Below are positions 29,601-38,800 of a stretch of DNA of 64,000 bases, piece by piece. The notes under the pieces are model-generated. The model saw only the letters and a list, made by a program, of their open reading frames with translations. It was not told the origin of the DNA and did no database searches. The DNA lies in NCBI GenBank assembly GCA_002813895.1, contig CP024912.1, forward strand, positions 1,178,001-1,242,000, given 5' to 3'. The position numbers and the translations under genes were made by a program. Position 1 is the stretch's first letter; every line of letters begins with the position of its first letter. This stretch comes from Cyanobacterium sp. HL-69 (GTDB lineage Bacteria; Cyanobacteriota; Cyanobacteriia; Cyanobacteriales; Cyanobacteriaceae).

Positions 29601-31451
29601 CTATTGTGCTTTGTTAATTAGTTTTTCTTTGTCCTTGATTCTGGGTGCTTGGTTTGGGTTAAATTTTTGATAACGAACTCTCAAGTCACTTAGGTTAATG
29701 GTCATATTTGCTTGTACTAATGGTTCTTTTTCTGTGTCGAATTGGGCTACGTTTAAGTAACCTATCTGGGGAATATTAAAGTAAAATCGAATTAGGGTTG
29801 CTCCTTCCATTCTGCCGATGGTACGACTGGCACAACCTTCATATAACCTTAGTAGGGTAGGTAAGTTATCTAGTTCGTTAATGTGTACTAAAAAACTTTT
29901 TTCAAATACTTTTCCTACAGGGCAATTTTTTTGACAAATTTGTTTAATTATCTCTAAATTTCTAAGACTAATTAACATTTCATCTGCTAAAAAACAAGCA
30001 GCTTGATAGTTGCCAAATAGAGCTTTTATATCTTCTTTTAGGGGGGCTGATAGTTGTCTGATGGTTGGTCTTTTTTCAAATCTACTTAGGGCTAAATATA
30101 GTAATATGTCTTGTCGGCGTTGATCGGCGATCGCCTCCCATTCTTCCTCTTGAGTTACTTGTAAAATCACCTTAAAAGCCCGTTTAAATGAGCCAAACTC
30201 CTCTTTAATCGCTCCTTCTTGAGAAATTTCTCCTTTAACGGGCGATCGCCCCCTTAGAGCGTAAAATTCCATGAGGGGTTGTAATAACTCTTGGTAATCA
30301 GCAAATTTTTTGAGGGGAGACCAAATTCGAGGAGCTCTTACCCTAGAATGAAAACGGGAAGCTCGAAAACTGTTGGCTTTAGTGCCATCCCGAAACACAA
30401 AATAAACCCCCAAACCAGCAGGAATTGCCTCTGTTTTCAAGATTTGTTCGATATATATTTTTAATTCTTCCTGCTCATAATATTTCTGAAAGGTGTTGCG
30501 CTCGGTGATAATACCATCAGCATAGGCCATAAAACCCCGTTGACGGTCATCTACTAACACTTGGGCAGAAACAATCAAGATTTCCTTAGTTAACTGCCAT
30601 GCTTTTACTAAAGATTCTCGTCTTTCTTGTAAATTTTCAATGACATTAATAATATAACCAAGGTTGACAATATCAGCAGTTTTTACCTCATTTGTTGGTT
30701 GATAATAGGGATCCCATCCTGCACTTTGAAAACCATTTCTCGCCATTTCTTCTACATCTTTTCCATGACCACAACCATAATCAAAAAAAGTATATTCAGA
30801 CAAAAATAAACCAGCTTCAAGGGCTAATCTAACAGGGCGAGAAAGTCGATTTCTTACCATAGCGGCTCGATGACGGTCAACTTTGTATAAATCTTCTTCT
30901 GTTTTATTTAAAAAACAAACTAAATTGTGTTCAATAAATGAAAGATTATGATCTCTTAATAGATTTTGCCATTCTTTCTGAGTACCTATATATTTTGAGT
31001 TGTCTAGGAGTCCTAGTCTTTCCTCTATATTTGTTAAATGAGCGAAGGTTTGATAATAAGGATATTTTGTTGTAACAAAAGTTTCTTTTCTGTGTAAAAT
31101 AGCAGGATTTTGTGAAGAGTTATAGTTATATATTTTGCTAGTTTTTTCTTGTAAATTGATTAAAATACTTTTCTTAATAGGAGGATGAGGATTTATATCG
31201 AAATCAGGATAAAAAAGATAAGATATTTTTGGTTCTTGAAGATTAAATTTAACCAAGGTAAAATCATCTATATTATTAATAATTTCTCTTGCCTTTTTTT
31301 CGTATTCTTGTAAATTAATATCGAGTAATTGTAGAGCCGAAATATGGACATAAAGATGATTCGGCAAGTGTTTACCGATCGCACTTTGACGAGCTAATTG
31401 AGTTATTTTGACAAAATCATTAACCCAATCTAAAGACAGATTAATTGTCAT
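29601..31451 (-). CDS. DNA phosphorothioation-associated putative methyltransferase (orphan)
   Basis: A 616-residue protein. The central part MVRNRLSRPVRLALEAGLF, TFFDYGCGHGKDVEEMARNGF, GWDPYYQP, and ADIVNLGYIINVIENLQERRESL matches the family found beside dnd phosphorothioation genes. YGCGHGKD is the SAM-binding loop. An N-terminal ~190-residue region and a C-terminal ~300-residue helical region flank it. In this window there are no dndA-E, pbe or other DNA-modification genes near it. Whether it acts on DNA is not established for the family. Family placement is from memory and should be confirmed with a profile search. Confidence 0.8.
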   Translation of the reverse strand: MTINLSLDWVNDFVKITQLARQSAIGKHLPNHLYVHISALQLLDINLQEYEKKAREIINNIDDFTLVKFNLQEPKISYLFYPDFDINPHPPIKKSILINLQEKTSKIYNYNSSQNPAILHRKETFVTTKYPYYQTFAHLTNIEERLGLLDNSKYIGTQKEWQNLLRDHNLSFIEHNLVCFLNKTEEDLYKVDRHRAAMVRNRLSRPVRLALEAGLFLSEYTFFDYGCGHGKDVEEMARNGFQSAGWDPYYQPTNEVKTADIVNLGYIINVIENLQERRESLVKAWQLTKEILIVSAQVLVDDRQRGFMAYADGIITERNTFQKYYEQEELKIYIEQILKTEAIPAGLGVYFVFRDGTKANSFRASRFHSRVRAPRIWSPLKKFADYQELLQPLMEFYALRGRSPVKGEISQEGAIKEEFGSFKRAFKVILQVTQEEEWEAIADQRRQDILLYLALSRFEKRPTIRQLSAPLKEDIKALFGNYQAACFLADEMLISLRNLEIIKQICQKNCPVGKVFEKSFLVHINELDNLPTLLRLYEGCASRTIGRMEGATLIRFYFNIPQIGYLNVAQFDTEKEPLVQANMTINLSDLRVRYQKFNPNQAPRIKDKEKLINKAQ

Positions 31452-31541
31452 AATACTTTAAGATGTGACCTGTTATATTTTTTTTAGGCTAGAATAAAAG
31501 ATTGATTCTAAAACATTAATTTTTATAAACAGTCTTTAAAA

Positions 31542-32447
31542 ATGCCCTACGCTAGAACTATTAGTACAATAATTGCGATCGTCCTTGCCCTTGTCATGAT
31601 TATTGTAGGCGGATGGTACTTTACCGTAGCCTTTGGCGTACTGGTATTTTTAGCACAACTAGAATATTTTAAGCTAGTAAAAGCAAAAGGCATCGAACCT
31701 GCAGTAAAAACAACCCTCGTAGTTTCCCAACTACTTATCATTACCGCCACAGTTGTACCCAGTTTAACAGATGCCGTATTCGCCTTGGCAGGGGGATTAA
31801 TTTGTTTTTATCTCCTCTTTCAACCCAAACTCGCCACCATTGCCGACATTTCCACCTCTATACTAGGCTTATTCTATGCAGGATACCTTCCTAGCTACTG
31901 GATTCGTCTTCGAGTTAGTCTAGGAGAAAACTCCACCTACGCCCACACCATCCCCAACATTCATAACCTTCCCCTCGATGGTTATTTTCCTCTCAACCCC
32001 CTCGACTTAAATAGTTTTCCTGATGCCCTTAAAATTACCTTTATCGCCATGGCTTGTATTTGGGCAGCAGACATCGGCGCTTATCTTATCGGTAAAAACT
32101 TCGGTAAAACAAAACTATCCCCCATTAGCCCCAAAAAAACCGTAGAAGGCAGTTTATTCGGAGTCACAGGTAGTATCCTCGTAGGAATGTCAGGAGCATG
32201 GTTTTTACATTGGAGTCATTGGATTTTAACAGGCATTATCCTAGGGCTTCTCATCGGTGTCGTAAGTCTCTTGGGTGACTTGATGGAATCTATGATGAAA
32301 AGAGACGCAGGAGTAAAAGATTCAGGAGAATTAATCCCCGGTCATGGTGGTATTCTAGATCGTACTGACAGTTATATCTTCACCGCCCCAGTAGTTTATT
32401 ATTTCATTACCTTATTTTTACCCTTCTTTACTCAGTGGCAAGGATAA
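31542..32447 (+). CDS. cdsA: Phosphatidate cytidylyltransferase
   Basis: A 301-residue membrane enzyme that makes CDP-diacylglycerol from phosphatidate and CTP, the precursor of phosphatidylglycerol. It has about eight hydrophobic segments. The family signature appears near the C-terminus in GDLMESMMKRDAGVKDSGEL then IPGHGGILDRTDS. An earlier conserved motif is SPKKTVEGSLFG. Phosphatidylglycerol is essential for photosystem function in cyanobacteria. The gene is transcribed alone, divergent from the methyltransferase gene. Confidence 0.96.
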   Translation: MPYARTISTIIAIVLALVMIIVGGWYFTVAFGVLVFLAQLEYFKLVKAKGIEPAVKTTLVVSQLLIITATVVPSLTDAVFALAGGLICFYLLFQPKLATIADISTSILGLFYAGYLPSYWIRLRVSLGENSTYAHTIPNIHNLPLDGYFPLNPLDLNSFPDALKITFIAMACIWAADIGAYLIGKNFGKTKLSPISPKKTVEGSLFGVTGSILVGMSGAWFLHWSHWILTGIILGLLIGVVSLLGDLMESMMKRDAGVKDSGELIPGHGGILDRTDSYIFTAPVVYYFITLFLPFFTQWQG

Positions 32448-32633
32448 TTTGTTCTCAAATTCTCTCTTTAGTTCTAAAAATAGGCAATATTGCATGGCTA
32501 CCTTGCATCATCCCTTTCCAAAATTGGTGGTTTTAGGGGGTTAAAAGTCATTTCTAAATTCAGTAACGCTTTAATTTGATAGCATAGAAGAAGAAATTTT
32601 AACAAAAGTTAACACAATCAATTTTCAACAATT

Positions 32634-33032
32634 ATGACTGCTAAAGTAAAAAAAACCGATGCTGAGTGGAAAGAAATTCTTACTCCCGAACAATTTGAAG
32701 TAACCAGAAAACACGGTACAGAAAGAGCTTTTACGGGTAAATACCACGACAATAAAGAAAAAGGAATCTATAAATGTGTCTGTTGTGGCACAGAGTTATT
32801 TTCCTCCGACACTAAATACGATTCTGGCACAGGTTGGCCTAGTTTCTGGCAACCTTCTACCGAAGAAAATATCGCCTACAAAAGTGATGTTAGTTTTTTC
32901 ATGAGACGCACGGAGGTATTATGTGCCAATTGTGACGCTCATTTAGGTCATGTTTTTAATGATGGCCCAGCGCCCACAGGGAAGAGATACTGTATGAATT
33001 CAGCCTCCTTAGACTTTGTCAAAGCTGAGTAA
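32634..33032 (+). CDS. msrB: Peptide-methionine (R)-S-oxide reductase
   Basis: A 132-residue repair enzyme for oxidised methionine (R form). Zinc ligands are Cys48/Cys51 and Cys97/Cys100 (CVCCGTELF and [10 protein letters not shown]). The catalytic cysteine is Cys120 in [21 protein letters not shown] is the substrate-loop signature. Start and length are standard. A small hairpin GGTGGG...CCCACC (33041-33061) follows the stop but has no good T-run. Confidence 0.96.
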   Translation: MTAKVKKTDAEWKEILTPEQFEVTRKHGTERAFTGKYHDNKEKGIYKCVCCGTELFSSDTKYDSGTGWPSFWQPSTEENIAYKSDVSFFMRRTEVLCANCDAHLGHVFNDGPAPTGKRYCMNSASLDFVKAE

Positions 33033-33134
33033 TGCAACAAGGTGGGTAGTTCATGCCCACCCCACAAAAATGAATTAATTATTGCTTTTTTTTATTCTAT
33101 GTGTTACCATAGTCAACTGATGTTCAATCATCAA

Positions 33135-33208
<74 letters not shown>

Positions 33209-33209
33209 T

Positions 33210-34412
33210 TTAATCCATAGGTAATACAAGAGTAAAGCAACTTCCTTTGCCTATGTCAGAAGTGAAGGTTATATCTCCTCCGTGCAGTTTAGCCAATTCC
33301 TGAGAAATAACTAAACCTAACCCTGTGCCTTTTTCTTGATCATGGATACAGGTTTTTATTTGAGCAAAGGGCTGAAATAATTTATCATGGTCTTCTGGTT
33401 TTATTCCTATGCCTGTATCAATTACAGAGAATTTAATATTTTTATTTTCTGAGGATACTTTTAGAGTAACGGAACCTTGTGTGGTAAATTTAACCGCATT
33501 GGAAAGTAAGTTAATTAATATCTGCTTAATCTTTCTTTCATCAGCATAAATATAATTAATATTGTCTTCTATAATTAATTGAAAGTCTAAGTTTTTATGT
33601 AGTATTTTGACATGGATAAAGGATAAACAAGATTGACATAAATTTTTGACAAGTAATTTTTCCAGGTACAATTTTTCTTTATTGGCCTCTAGTTTTGCTA
33701 TGTCTAATAAGTCAATAACTAATTCTAAAAGATAATTAGCTGATTCATAAATGGCATTGGCATATTGTAGCTGTTTGGGGTTTAATTCTCCGTATATTTG
33801 TTGTTTAAGCATTTTCGAGAATCCTATAACCGAAGCAATAGGAGTTCTAATTTCATGATTTATTTTTGATAAATAGTTATTTTGAGTCTCTTTTTCTTTG
33901 ATTAAGTTTTCTTGTTTTTTCTGAATATCAAGATTGATAAATAATAGGGCTAAATTTTGAAAAATTACTTTTATTAACTTACTTTTATTAAATAAAGATA
34001 ATTCTTTTTTAGGTATTTCTACATAAATGATCGAAATTATTTGACTTCGATAAAAAATAGGGAATAGGTAAAGTTTATTAGTTTTTTCTTGATAAAATGA
34101 TGATAGTTTATTAAGAGAAATTTCTTGATATGTTTTCTCTATACTTAGGCTATAAAGATATTGTTTTACAGTAGGACATTGATGAATATTTGTGATAATT
34201 TCTTGGTTATGAACAACATTGTCGCCATAAACTAATTCATCATCAAGGTGTTTAAATCCTTGACTACAGTAGGTAATTATAAAAGTTTTTAAGGAGTATT
34301 GTTGGGCTATTAAACCATGAATATATTTATAAAATATCTCTGGTTTATCCCCTTCTAAGGCTAAAAATAATTTTTCTTGAATTTCGCTGAAGTCGCTGTA
34401 TGGAGGTTGCAA
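33210..34412 (-). CDS. Soluble sensor histidine kinase with GAF-like N-terminus
   Basis: A 400-residue kinase without obvious membrane helices. Residues ~1-165 look like a GAF-type sensor (…KLYLFPIFYRSQIISIIYVEIPKKEL). A short coiled coil follows, then HisKA with the phospho-accepting His in YLSKINHEIRTPIASVIGF. The ATPase domain has KQILINLLSNAVKFT, DTGIGIKPEDHDKLFQPF and KGTGLGLVISQEL. All catalytic boxes are present. It starts 18 bp after the ABC-2 permease gene, suggesting an operon. No response regulator is adjacent. The stop codon almost touches tRNA-Arg. Confidence 0.9.
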   Translation of the reverse strand: MQPPYSDFSEIQEKLFLALEGDKPEIFYKYIHGLIAQQYSLKTFIITYCSQGFKHLDDELVYGDNVVHNQEIITNIHQCPTVKQYLYSLSIEKTYQEISLNKLSSFYQEKTNKLYLFPIFYRSQIISIIYVEIPKKELSLFNKSKLIKVIFQNLALLFINLDIQKKQENLIKEKETQNNYLSKINHEIRTPIASVIGFSKMLKQQIYGELNPKQLQYANAIYESANYLLELVIDLLDIAKLEANKEKLYLEKLLVKNLCQSCLSFIHVKILHKNLDFQLIIEDNINYIYADERKIKQILINLLSNAVKFTTQGSVTLKVSSENKNIKFSVIDTGIGIKPEDHDKLFQPFAQIKTCIHDQEKGTGLGLVISQELAKLHGGDITFTSDIGKGSCFTLVLPMD

Positions 34413-34430
34413 TTAAATTTCTCTAATTTC

Positions 34431-35204
34431 TCAAAATTGTCGGCGGGAAAAAATTGTAATGCTGATGGTGAGTAGCAATACTATATATAACAACGCATAA
34501 ATTAAACTGTTTATTAATTCTCCTGTGGGCGGTAGGATGTTATAAACGGCTTCATTTTTTAGGTTAAGTCTTTCTAAATCTGGCAAAATTAGAAATAAGG
34601 TGCGAGTTAAATTTTCAATACTCTCATTTTCTGTAATTTTACCCAATTCTAGTAAGTCTCGGCTCAAATGCCCCATGATGTACACCCCAAAACTAAGGAG
34701 AGTCGCTAAGATTGAGCTAGTGAAAACCCCAAAAGTTATGGCGAAGGCGGTTAATAGGGATAATTCTAAGACGATATAAACTAGGGCAATTAATAAACTA
34801 CCAAGAGGATATTCTACCCCAGAAATTGTCATGATGCCTAGATATAATATAGTCATGATGGCGACAAGAATAGTTAAGACTGCCACTAAACCTATATGTT
34901 TGCCGATGATAAATTCGGCGGTGTTGATGGGTTTTGGTACTAGGATGAGGACAGTTTTTTTCTCTATTTCTTTGTTAATTAATCCTGTGCCGACAAATAT
35001 GGCGACGATAACTCCGAGTAAGTTTATAGCCCCAATGCCTAAGTCTAATAATATTTTTTCATCGGCACTGACGGCGATGGATGGTAGGATGCGGGAGGCG
35101 AGTAGTAATAGTAAGGCAAAAAAACCGATAACATATAATATACGATCTCTAATTACTTCTCTAAAACCGTTATGGGCGATCGCAATTATTCTAGTTATAT
35201 TCAT
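34431..35204 (-). CDS. ABC-2 type transporter permease
   Basis: A 257-residue membrane protein with six hydrophobic segments. It begins MNITRIIAIAHNGFREVIRDRILYVIGFFALLL, the usual start of cyanobacterial ABC-2 permeases, and contains TGLINKEIEKKTVLILVPKP. I choose the Met at 35204. An upstream in-frame ATG at 35324 would add 40 residues of aromatic-rich sequence that looks non-coding. The matching ATPase is not next to it. The histidine kinase gene follows after 18 bp. Confidence 0.85.
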   Translation of the reverse strand: MNITRIIAIAHNGFREVIRDRILYVIGFFALLLLLASRILPSIAVSADEKILLDLGIGAINLLGVIVAIFVGTGLINKEIEKKTVLILVPKPINTAEFIIGKHIGLVAVLTILVAIMTILYLGIMTISGVEYPLGSLLIALVYIVLELSLLTAFAITFGVFTSSILATLLSFGVYIMGHLSRDLLELGKITENESIENLTRTLFLILPDLERLNLKNEAVYNILPPTGELINSLIYALLYIVLLLTISITIFSRRQF

Positions 35205-35556
35205 ATTTCGATAATAATAAATTTTACCGATTAGTAGATGATAAATAAAAGAAAAGAATTTGTCTCTCAATAGATAATAATAGTAAATTTTGGCACATAC
35301 TTGACCATAAATTAGTAAACTCACTCAAATTTAACCATAAAAAATAAATTTTCCTCAAAATCAAAGAATTATCCTGCCTTATCAAGTTCAGCGATTCGGG
35401 GTACAATGTCATTAAATGTAAGATCTATTCCCCTATCACTTTTGATTCATAATCCCTAGAACGAAAATAACTAAAATTAACCTCAGTTATATTACTAGAA
35501 ATATAATGACGAAAAAAGCTCAAGGAATAACCTGAAATTAAGTATCAATAAATTAG
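35205..35556. other. Gene-free region between permease and GH13 gene
   Basis: About 350 bp of AT-rich DNA between divergent genes. It should hold both promoters. I see no further gene, RNA or clear repeat. Confidence 0.5.
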
Positions 35557-35595
35557 TTGAGGGCAAAAGTAAACAAATTATTACAAAAAATTACC

Positions 35596-37050
35596 ATGAA
35601 TATTCAAACCCCAGATTGGGTAAAAGATGCAGTTTTTTATCAAATATTTCCCGACAGATTTGCCGTCGGTAAACCAGAAAAACCATACCCCAATTATTGG
35701 CAATCATCGAATCTTCAACCATGGAAAACCCCTCCCACGCTACAAAAATATAAAGGGGGAAACTTTTGGGGGGTGATTGATAAGTTAGATTATTTACAAA
35801 ATTTGGGCATAAATGCCATCTATTTTACCCCGGTATTTCAATCTACTTGTAATCATCGTTATCATACCCATGACTATTATCAAATAGATCCTCTTTTGGG
35901 GGGAAATTATGCTTTTCAAGAGTTTTTAACTCAAGCCCATAAACGTAATATAAAAGTGGTTTTAGATGGTGTTTTTAACCATGTAGGAAGGGGTTTTTTC
36001 TTCTTTAATGATATTTTAGAAAATGGGCCTCATTCCCCTTGGTTAGATTGGTTTAAGGTAGAAAAATGGCCTATTTCTGCTTACAATGGTGGATTTCCTG
36101 CTAATTATGCTTCTTGGGTAAATAATCGAGCTTTGCCCCAGTTTAACCACAGTAATCCTGAAGTGAAGGAATATATCATGCAGGTGGCAGAATATTGGCT
36201 TCATCAGGGCATTGATGGATGGCGTTTGGATGTGCCTAATGAGATTGAGGAGGAGGGTTTTTGGGAAGAGTTTAGGACTAGGGTAAAAGCTGTGAAATCC
36301 GATGCTTATATTGTTGGGGAAATTTGGACGGATGCTCGTCAGTGGCTCGATGGTAGTCAATTTGATGGGGTGATGAATTATTTGTTTACCGCACCGACAA
36401 TGGCTTTTTGTGGGGGCGATCGCATTTTACGAAAATATGTAGAAATACCCTGTTATGAGCCTTATCCTGCCATCAAAGCCGAAGAATATCAGAACAAAAT
36501 GGAAAAATTATTGGAGATGTATAACTGGGAAATAAACTTAACCCAACTAAATCTCCTTGCTAGTCATGACACCGCCCGACTACTAACCATTGCAGGAGAC
36601 GACAAAAAAACCGTTGAACTATGCACCCTATTACTACTCACATTTCCCGGCGCCCCCAGTATTTATTATGGTGATGAAGTAGGTTTACCAGGAGGATTTG
36701 ATCCCGATTCCCGTAGAGGCTTCCCTGATGAAGACTTATGGGACAAAAATCTTTTACACTATCACCAAGAATTAATTAAACTACGTCATCAATATCCAGC
36801 CCTGAGACGGGGTAAATATCAAGTTTTATTTGCCAAAGAAGATATTTATATATTTACCCGTACTTTGGATGAACAAAAAATAGTCATAGCCATTAACAAT
36901 GGTACTCAATCCCAAACCATTACCATCCCCATAGACCATAAAATTGGTAACACCATATTCGGAGATGGCACATTTTCCCATGAGCAAGAAAATGATCAAA
37001 ACTATCTTACCGTTGCTCTCTATGCCCGTAGTGGTTTGATTTTGACTTAA
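35596..37050 (+). CDS. GH13 alpha-amylase-family glycosidase (cyclomaltodextrinase/neopullulanase-like)
   Basis: A 484-residue cytoplasmic enzyme acting on alpha-glucans. The (beta/alpha)8 barrel shows the four GH13 regions: DGVFNHVG, GWRLDVPNEI (nucleophile Asp), GEIWTDA (acid/base Glu) and SHDTARLL (third carboxylate). It begins with PDWVKDAVFYQIFPDRFAVG, typical of neopullulanase/cyclomaltodextrinase-like enzymes. It lacks their usual N-terminal extra domain. I start at ATG 35596; a TTG at 35557 would add 13 residues with no better support. Probable role in glycogen or maltodextrin turnover. Confidence 0.9.
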   Translation: MNIQTPDWVKDAVFYQIFPDRFAVGKPEKPYPNYWQSSNLQPWKTPPTLQKYKGGNFWGVIDKLDYLQNLGINAIYFTPVFQSTCNHRYHTHDYYQIDPLLGGNYAFQEFLTQAHKRNIKVVLDGVFNHVGRGFFFFNDILENGPHSPWLDWFKVEKWPISAYNGGFPANYASWVNNRALPQFNHSNPEVKEYIMQVAEYWLHQGIDGWRLDVPNEIEEEGFWEEFRTRVKAVKSDAYIVGEIWTDARQWLDGSQFDGVMNYLFTAPTMAFCGGDRILRKYVEIPCYEPYPAIKAEEYQNKMEKLLEMYNWEINLTQLNLLASHDTARLLTIAGDDKKTVELCTLLLLTFPGAPSIYYGDEVGLPGGFDPDSRRGFPDEDLWDKNLLHYHQELIKLRHQYPALRRGKYQVLFAKEDIYIFTRTLDEQKIVIAINNGTQSQTITIPIDHKIGNTIFGDGTFSHEQENDQNYLTVALYARSGLILT

Positions 37051-37060
37051 ACAAATTAGA

Positions 37061-37090
37061 CAAGGGGGTTAAATCCCTTGTTAAACAAGG
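37061..37090. repeat. 20-bp dispersed palindrome with adjoining small palindrome
   Basis: CAAGGGGGTTAAATCCCTTG (37061-37080), then a second palindrome CCTTGTTAAACAAGG overlapping it at 37076-37090. It lies between the convergent GH13 and CNNM-type genes and could serve as a bidirectional terminator. Confidence 0.6.
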
Positions 37091-37109
37091 CTTTATCACC
37101 ATTCTCCAC

Positions 37110-38153
37110 CTAACTATCAATCAAACCCTTAGAAATTAATAAACGCTCTCTTTTTTTCCGAGCAATTTCTTGTAAATTAATCGTTTTATCAGTCTCATCC
37201 ACAATATCCCCCGTTAAGACTTCTAAAACATCCTCAAGGGAAACCACCCCTGCTACTCCCCCATATTCATCAATTACTACCACTAAATGCTGTCTAATAT
37301 CTTGAAATTTTTTCAGTAAATAGTCAGCTTTGATGGTTTCTGGGACAAAATTGGCAGGACGTGCCAACTGAGCAATGGTTTGATCTTTTTTTCCCTCAAT
37401 AATAGCTGTAAGAAGTTCTTGTTTAAGGGCTGTACCAATTACATTGTCAATGTTTTCTTGAATGATCAAAATACGGGTATGTTCAGAATTAATAATAAAA
37501 TCTTGACATTCTCCCAGTGTTAAATCCCCTTTCAGATAAGTAAGCAAAATGCGAGGAGTCATTAAATCCGATGCCGATAAGTCATTGAGATGAAAAACTC
37601 GGTGTATCATCTCCGCTTCATCTGCTTCGATAACTCCTTCAGTTCTACCAATGCGGGTTAAAAACCTAATTTCTGTTTCATTGGTGGTGGGTAAAACCTG
37701 CCCTTTGGTGAGGGGTTGAGTCGCTTTTTCCAGTAACCAAACTATGGGGCTAAGGATAAGGGTTAGATACCTAATCGGTATGGCAAGGAATAAAGACAAT
37801 GGCTCTGCGTATCTTTGTCCTAGGGTTTTGGGTACTATTTCTCCAAAGATAATAATTAAGAAGGTTAAGACACCAGAAAAAACCCCTAACCATTGATCTC
37901 CTAATTGTTGAGTAACCGTACCACCAATGACGATACTACCGACAATATTAAATACGTTATTTAAGATAACGATGGTGGCAATGGGACGATTTATTTTTTG
38001 CTTGATTCTTAGCAGGGCTAATGCTGGAGGCTTTTTAGATTGGGCCCATTGTTTTACTTTGAGTTCGGATACTGATAGTAGCACCGTTTCAGATAATGAA
38101 CAAATGGCCGAACCTAGTAAGACGATTAAAACGACAAATATAAGAGTGAGCAT
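37110..38153 (-). CDS. CNNM/CorC-type membrane protein with CBS pair
   Basis: A 347-residue protein. The N-terminal DUF21 membrane domain (about residues 1-180, four hydrophobic segments, with IVPKTLGQRYAEPL) is followed by a CBS pair (~200-325, LVVVIDEYGGVAGVVSLEDVLEVLTGDIVDE). The family includes Mg2+/Co2+ efflux regulators (YhdP, CNNM); older annotations call it hemolysin-like. The usual CorC C-terminal domain is short or missing here. It starts 3 bp after ilvN stops, so the two are almost certainly cotranscribed. Confidence 0.9.
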   Translation of the reverse strand: MLTLIFVVLIVLLGSAICSLSETVLLSVSELKVKQWAQSKKPPALALLRIKQKINRPIATIVILNNVFNIVGSIVIGGTVTQQLGDQWLGVFSGVLTFLIIIFGEIVPKTLGQRYAEPLSLFLAIPIRYLTLILSPIVWLLEKATQPLTKGQVLPTTNETEIRFLTRIGRTEGVIEADEAEMIHRVFHLNDLSASDLMTPRILLTYLKGDLTLGECQDFIINSEHTRILIIQENIDNVIGTALKQELLTAIIEGKKDQTIAQLARPANFVPETIKADYLLKKFQDIRQHLVVVIDEYGGVAGVVSLEDVLEVLTGDIVDETDKTINLQEIARKKRERLLISKGLIDS

Positions 38154-38156
38154 TCC

Positions 38157-38675
38157 TTAAACTTTAGTCTCTAAGGATTTTAGATACTCGGTATTAACTC
38201 CCGACTCCCTTGTCAGGGCAATTTTTCCAGTGCGAGAAATTTCTTTAATCCCAAATTTACTGACCATGGAAATGATGGCAACCATTTTTCCCGGATCTCC
38301 TACTACTTCTAAGGTTAAGCTATCTTCTGCTATATCTACAACTCTAGCTCTAAATACTTGAGCCACTTGTAATAGTTCGCCCCTGTTGTTGCTGTTGGTG
38401 CTAACTTTTACTAACATCAATTCTCTTTCTACACAGGGAATTTTGGTAATATCGGTAACTTTGATGACGTTAATTAATTTGTGGAGTTGTTTGGTTAGTT
38501 GTTCGATGGTGTCGTCATCCCCCGGTACTACCATGACAATTCTTGATACCCCTACTTGTTCGGTGGGGCCTACGGCTAGACTTTCTATGTTAAAACCACG
38601 TCTGGCAAATAATCCTGCAATTCTGGTCAATACTCCGGCTTCATCTTCTACTAAGACAGAAATGGTATGCTTCAT
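38157..38675 (-). CDS. ilvN: Acetolactate synthase small (regulatory) subunit
   Basis: A 172-residue regulator of acetohydroxyacid synthase, the first enzyme of branched-chain amino-acid synthesis. It confers valine feedback. The ACT domain (~1-80) reads [39 protein letters not shown]. The second conserved part has [10 protein letters not shown] and the C-terminal domain. The symbol ilvH is also used. It is the first gene of a two-gene unit with the CNNM-type gene. Confidence 0.96.
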   Translation of the reverse strand: MKHTISVLVEDEAGVLTRIAGLFARRGFNIESLAVGPTEQVGVSRIVMVVPGDDDTIEQLTKQLHKLINVIKVTDITKIPCVERELMLVKVSTNSNNRGELLQVAQVFRARVVDIAEDSLTLEVVGDPGKMVAIISMVSKFGIKEISRTGKIALTRESGVNTEYLKSLETKV

Positions 38676-38800
38676 TATTGATGTTTATAACTCTTGACAA
38701 TAAACGACACTTTTTGTTTTGGTGGACAGGTTGTTTCTTAATATGTCCTGACATCCCTATTATTTTACCGTAGTTTTTGTTTCTGGGGGGAGGTGTGTTA

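Noticed and set aside
33041-33061. Hairpin after msrB as a terminator
   Set aside because: The GGTGGG/CCCACC stem is real but lacks a T-run; I mention it under msrB without calling a terminator.
35224-35412. 62-residue open frame on the minus strand upstream of the permease
   Set aside because: Low-complexity aromatic and leucine codons in AT-rich DNA, with no ribosome site and no neighbours to suggest function.
35557-35595. TTG-initiated N-terminal extension of the GH13 enzyme
   Set aside because: The ATG at 35596 is followed directly by family-like sequence; the extra residues have no support.
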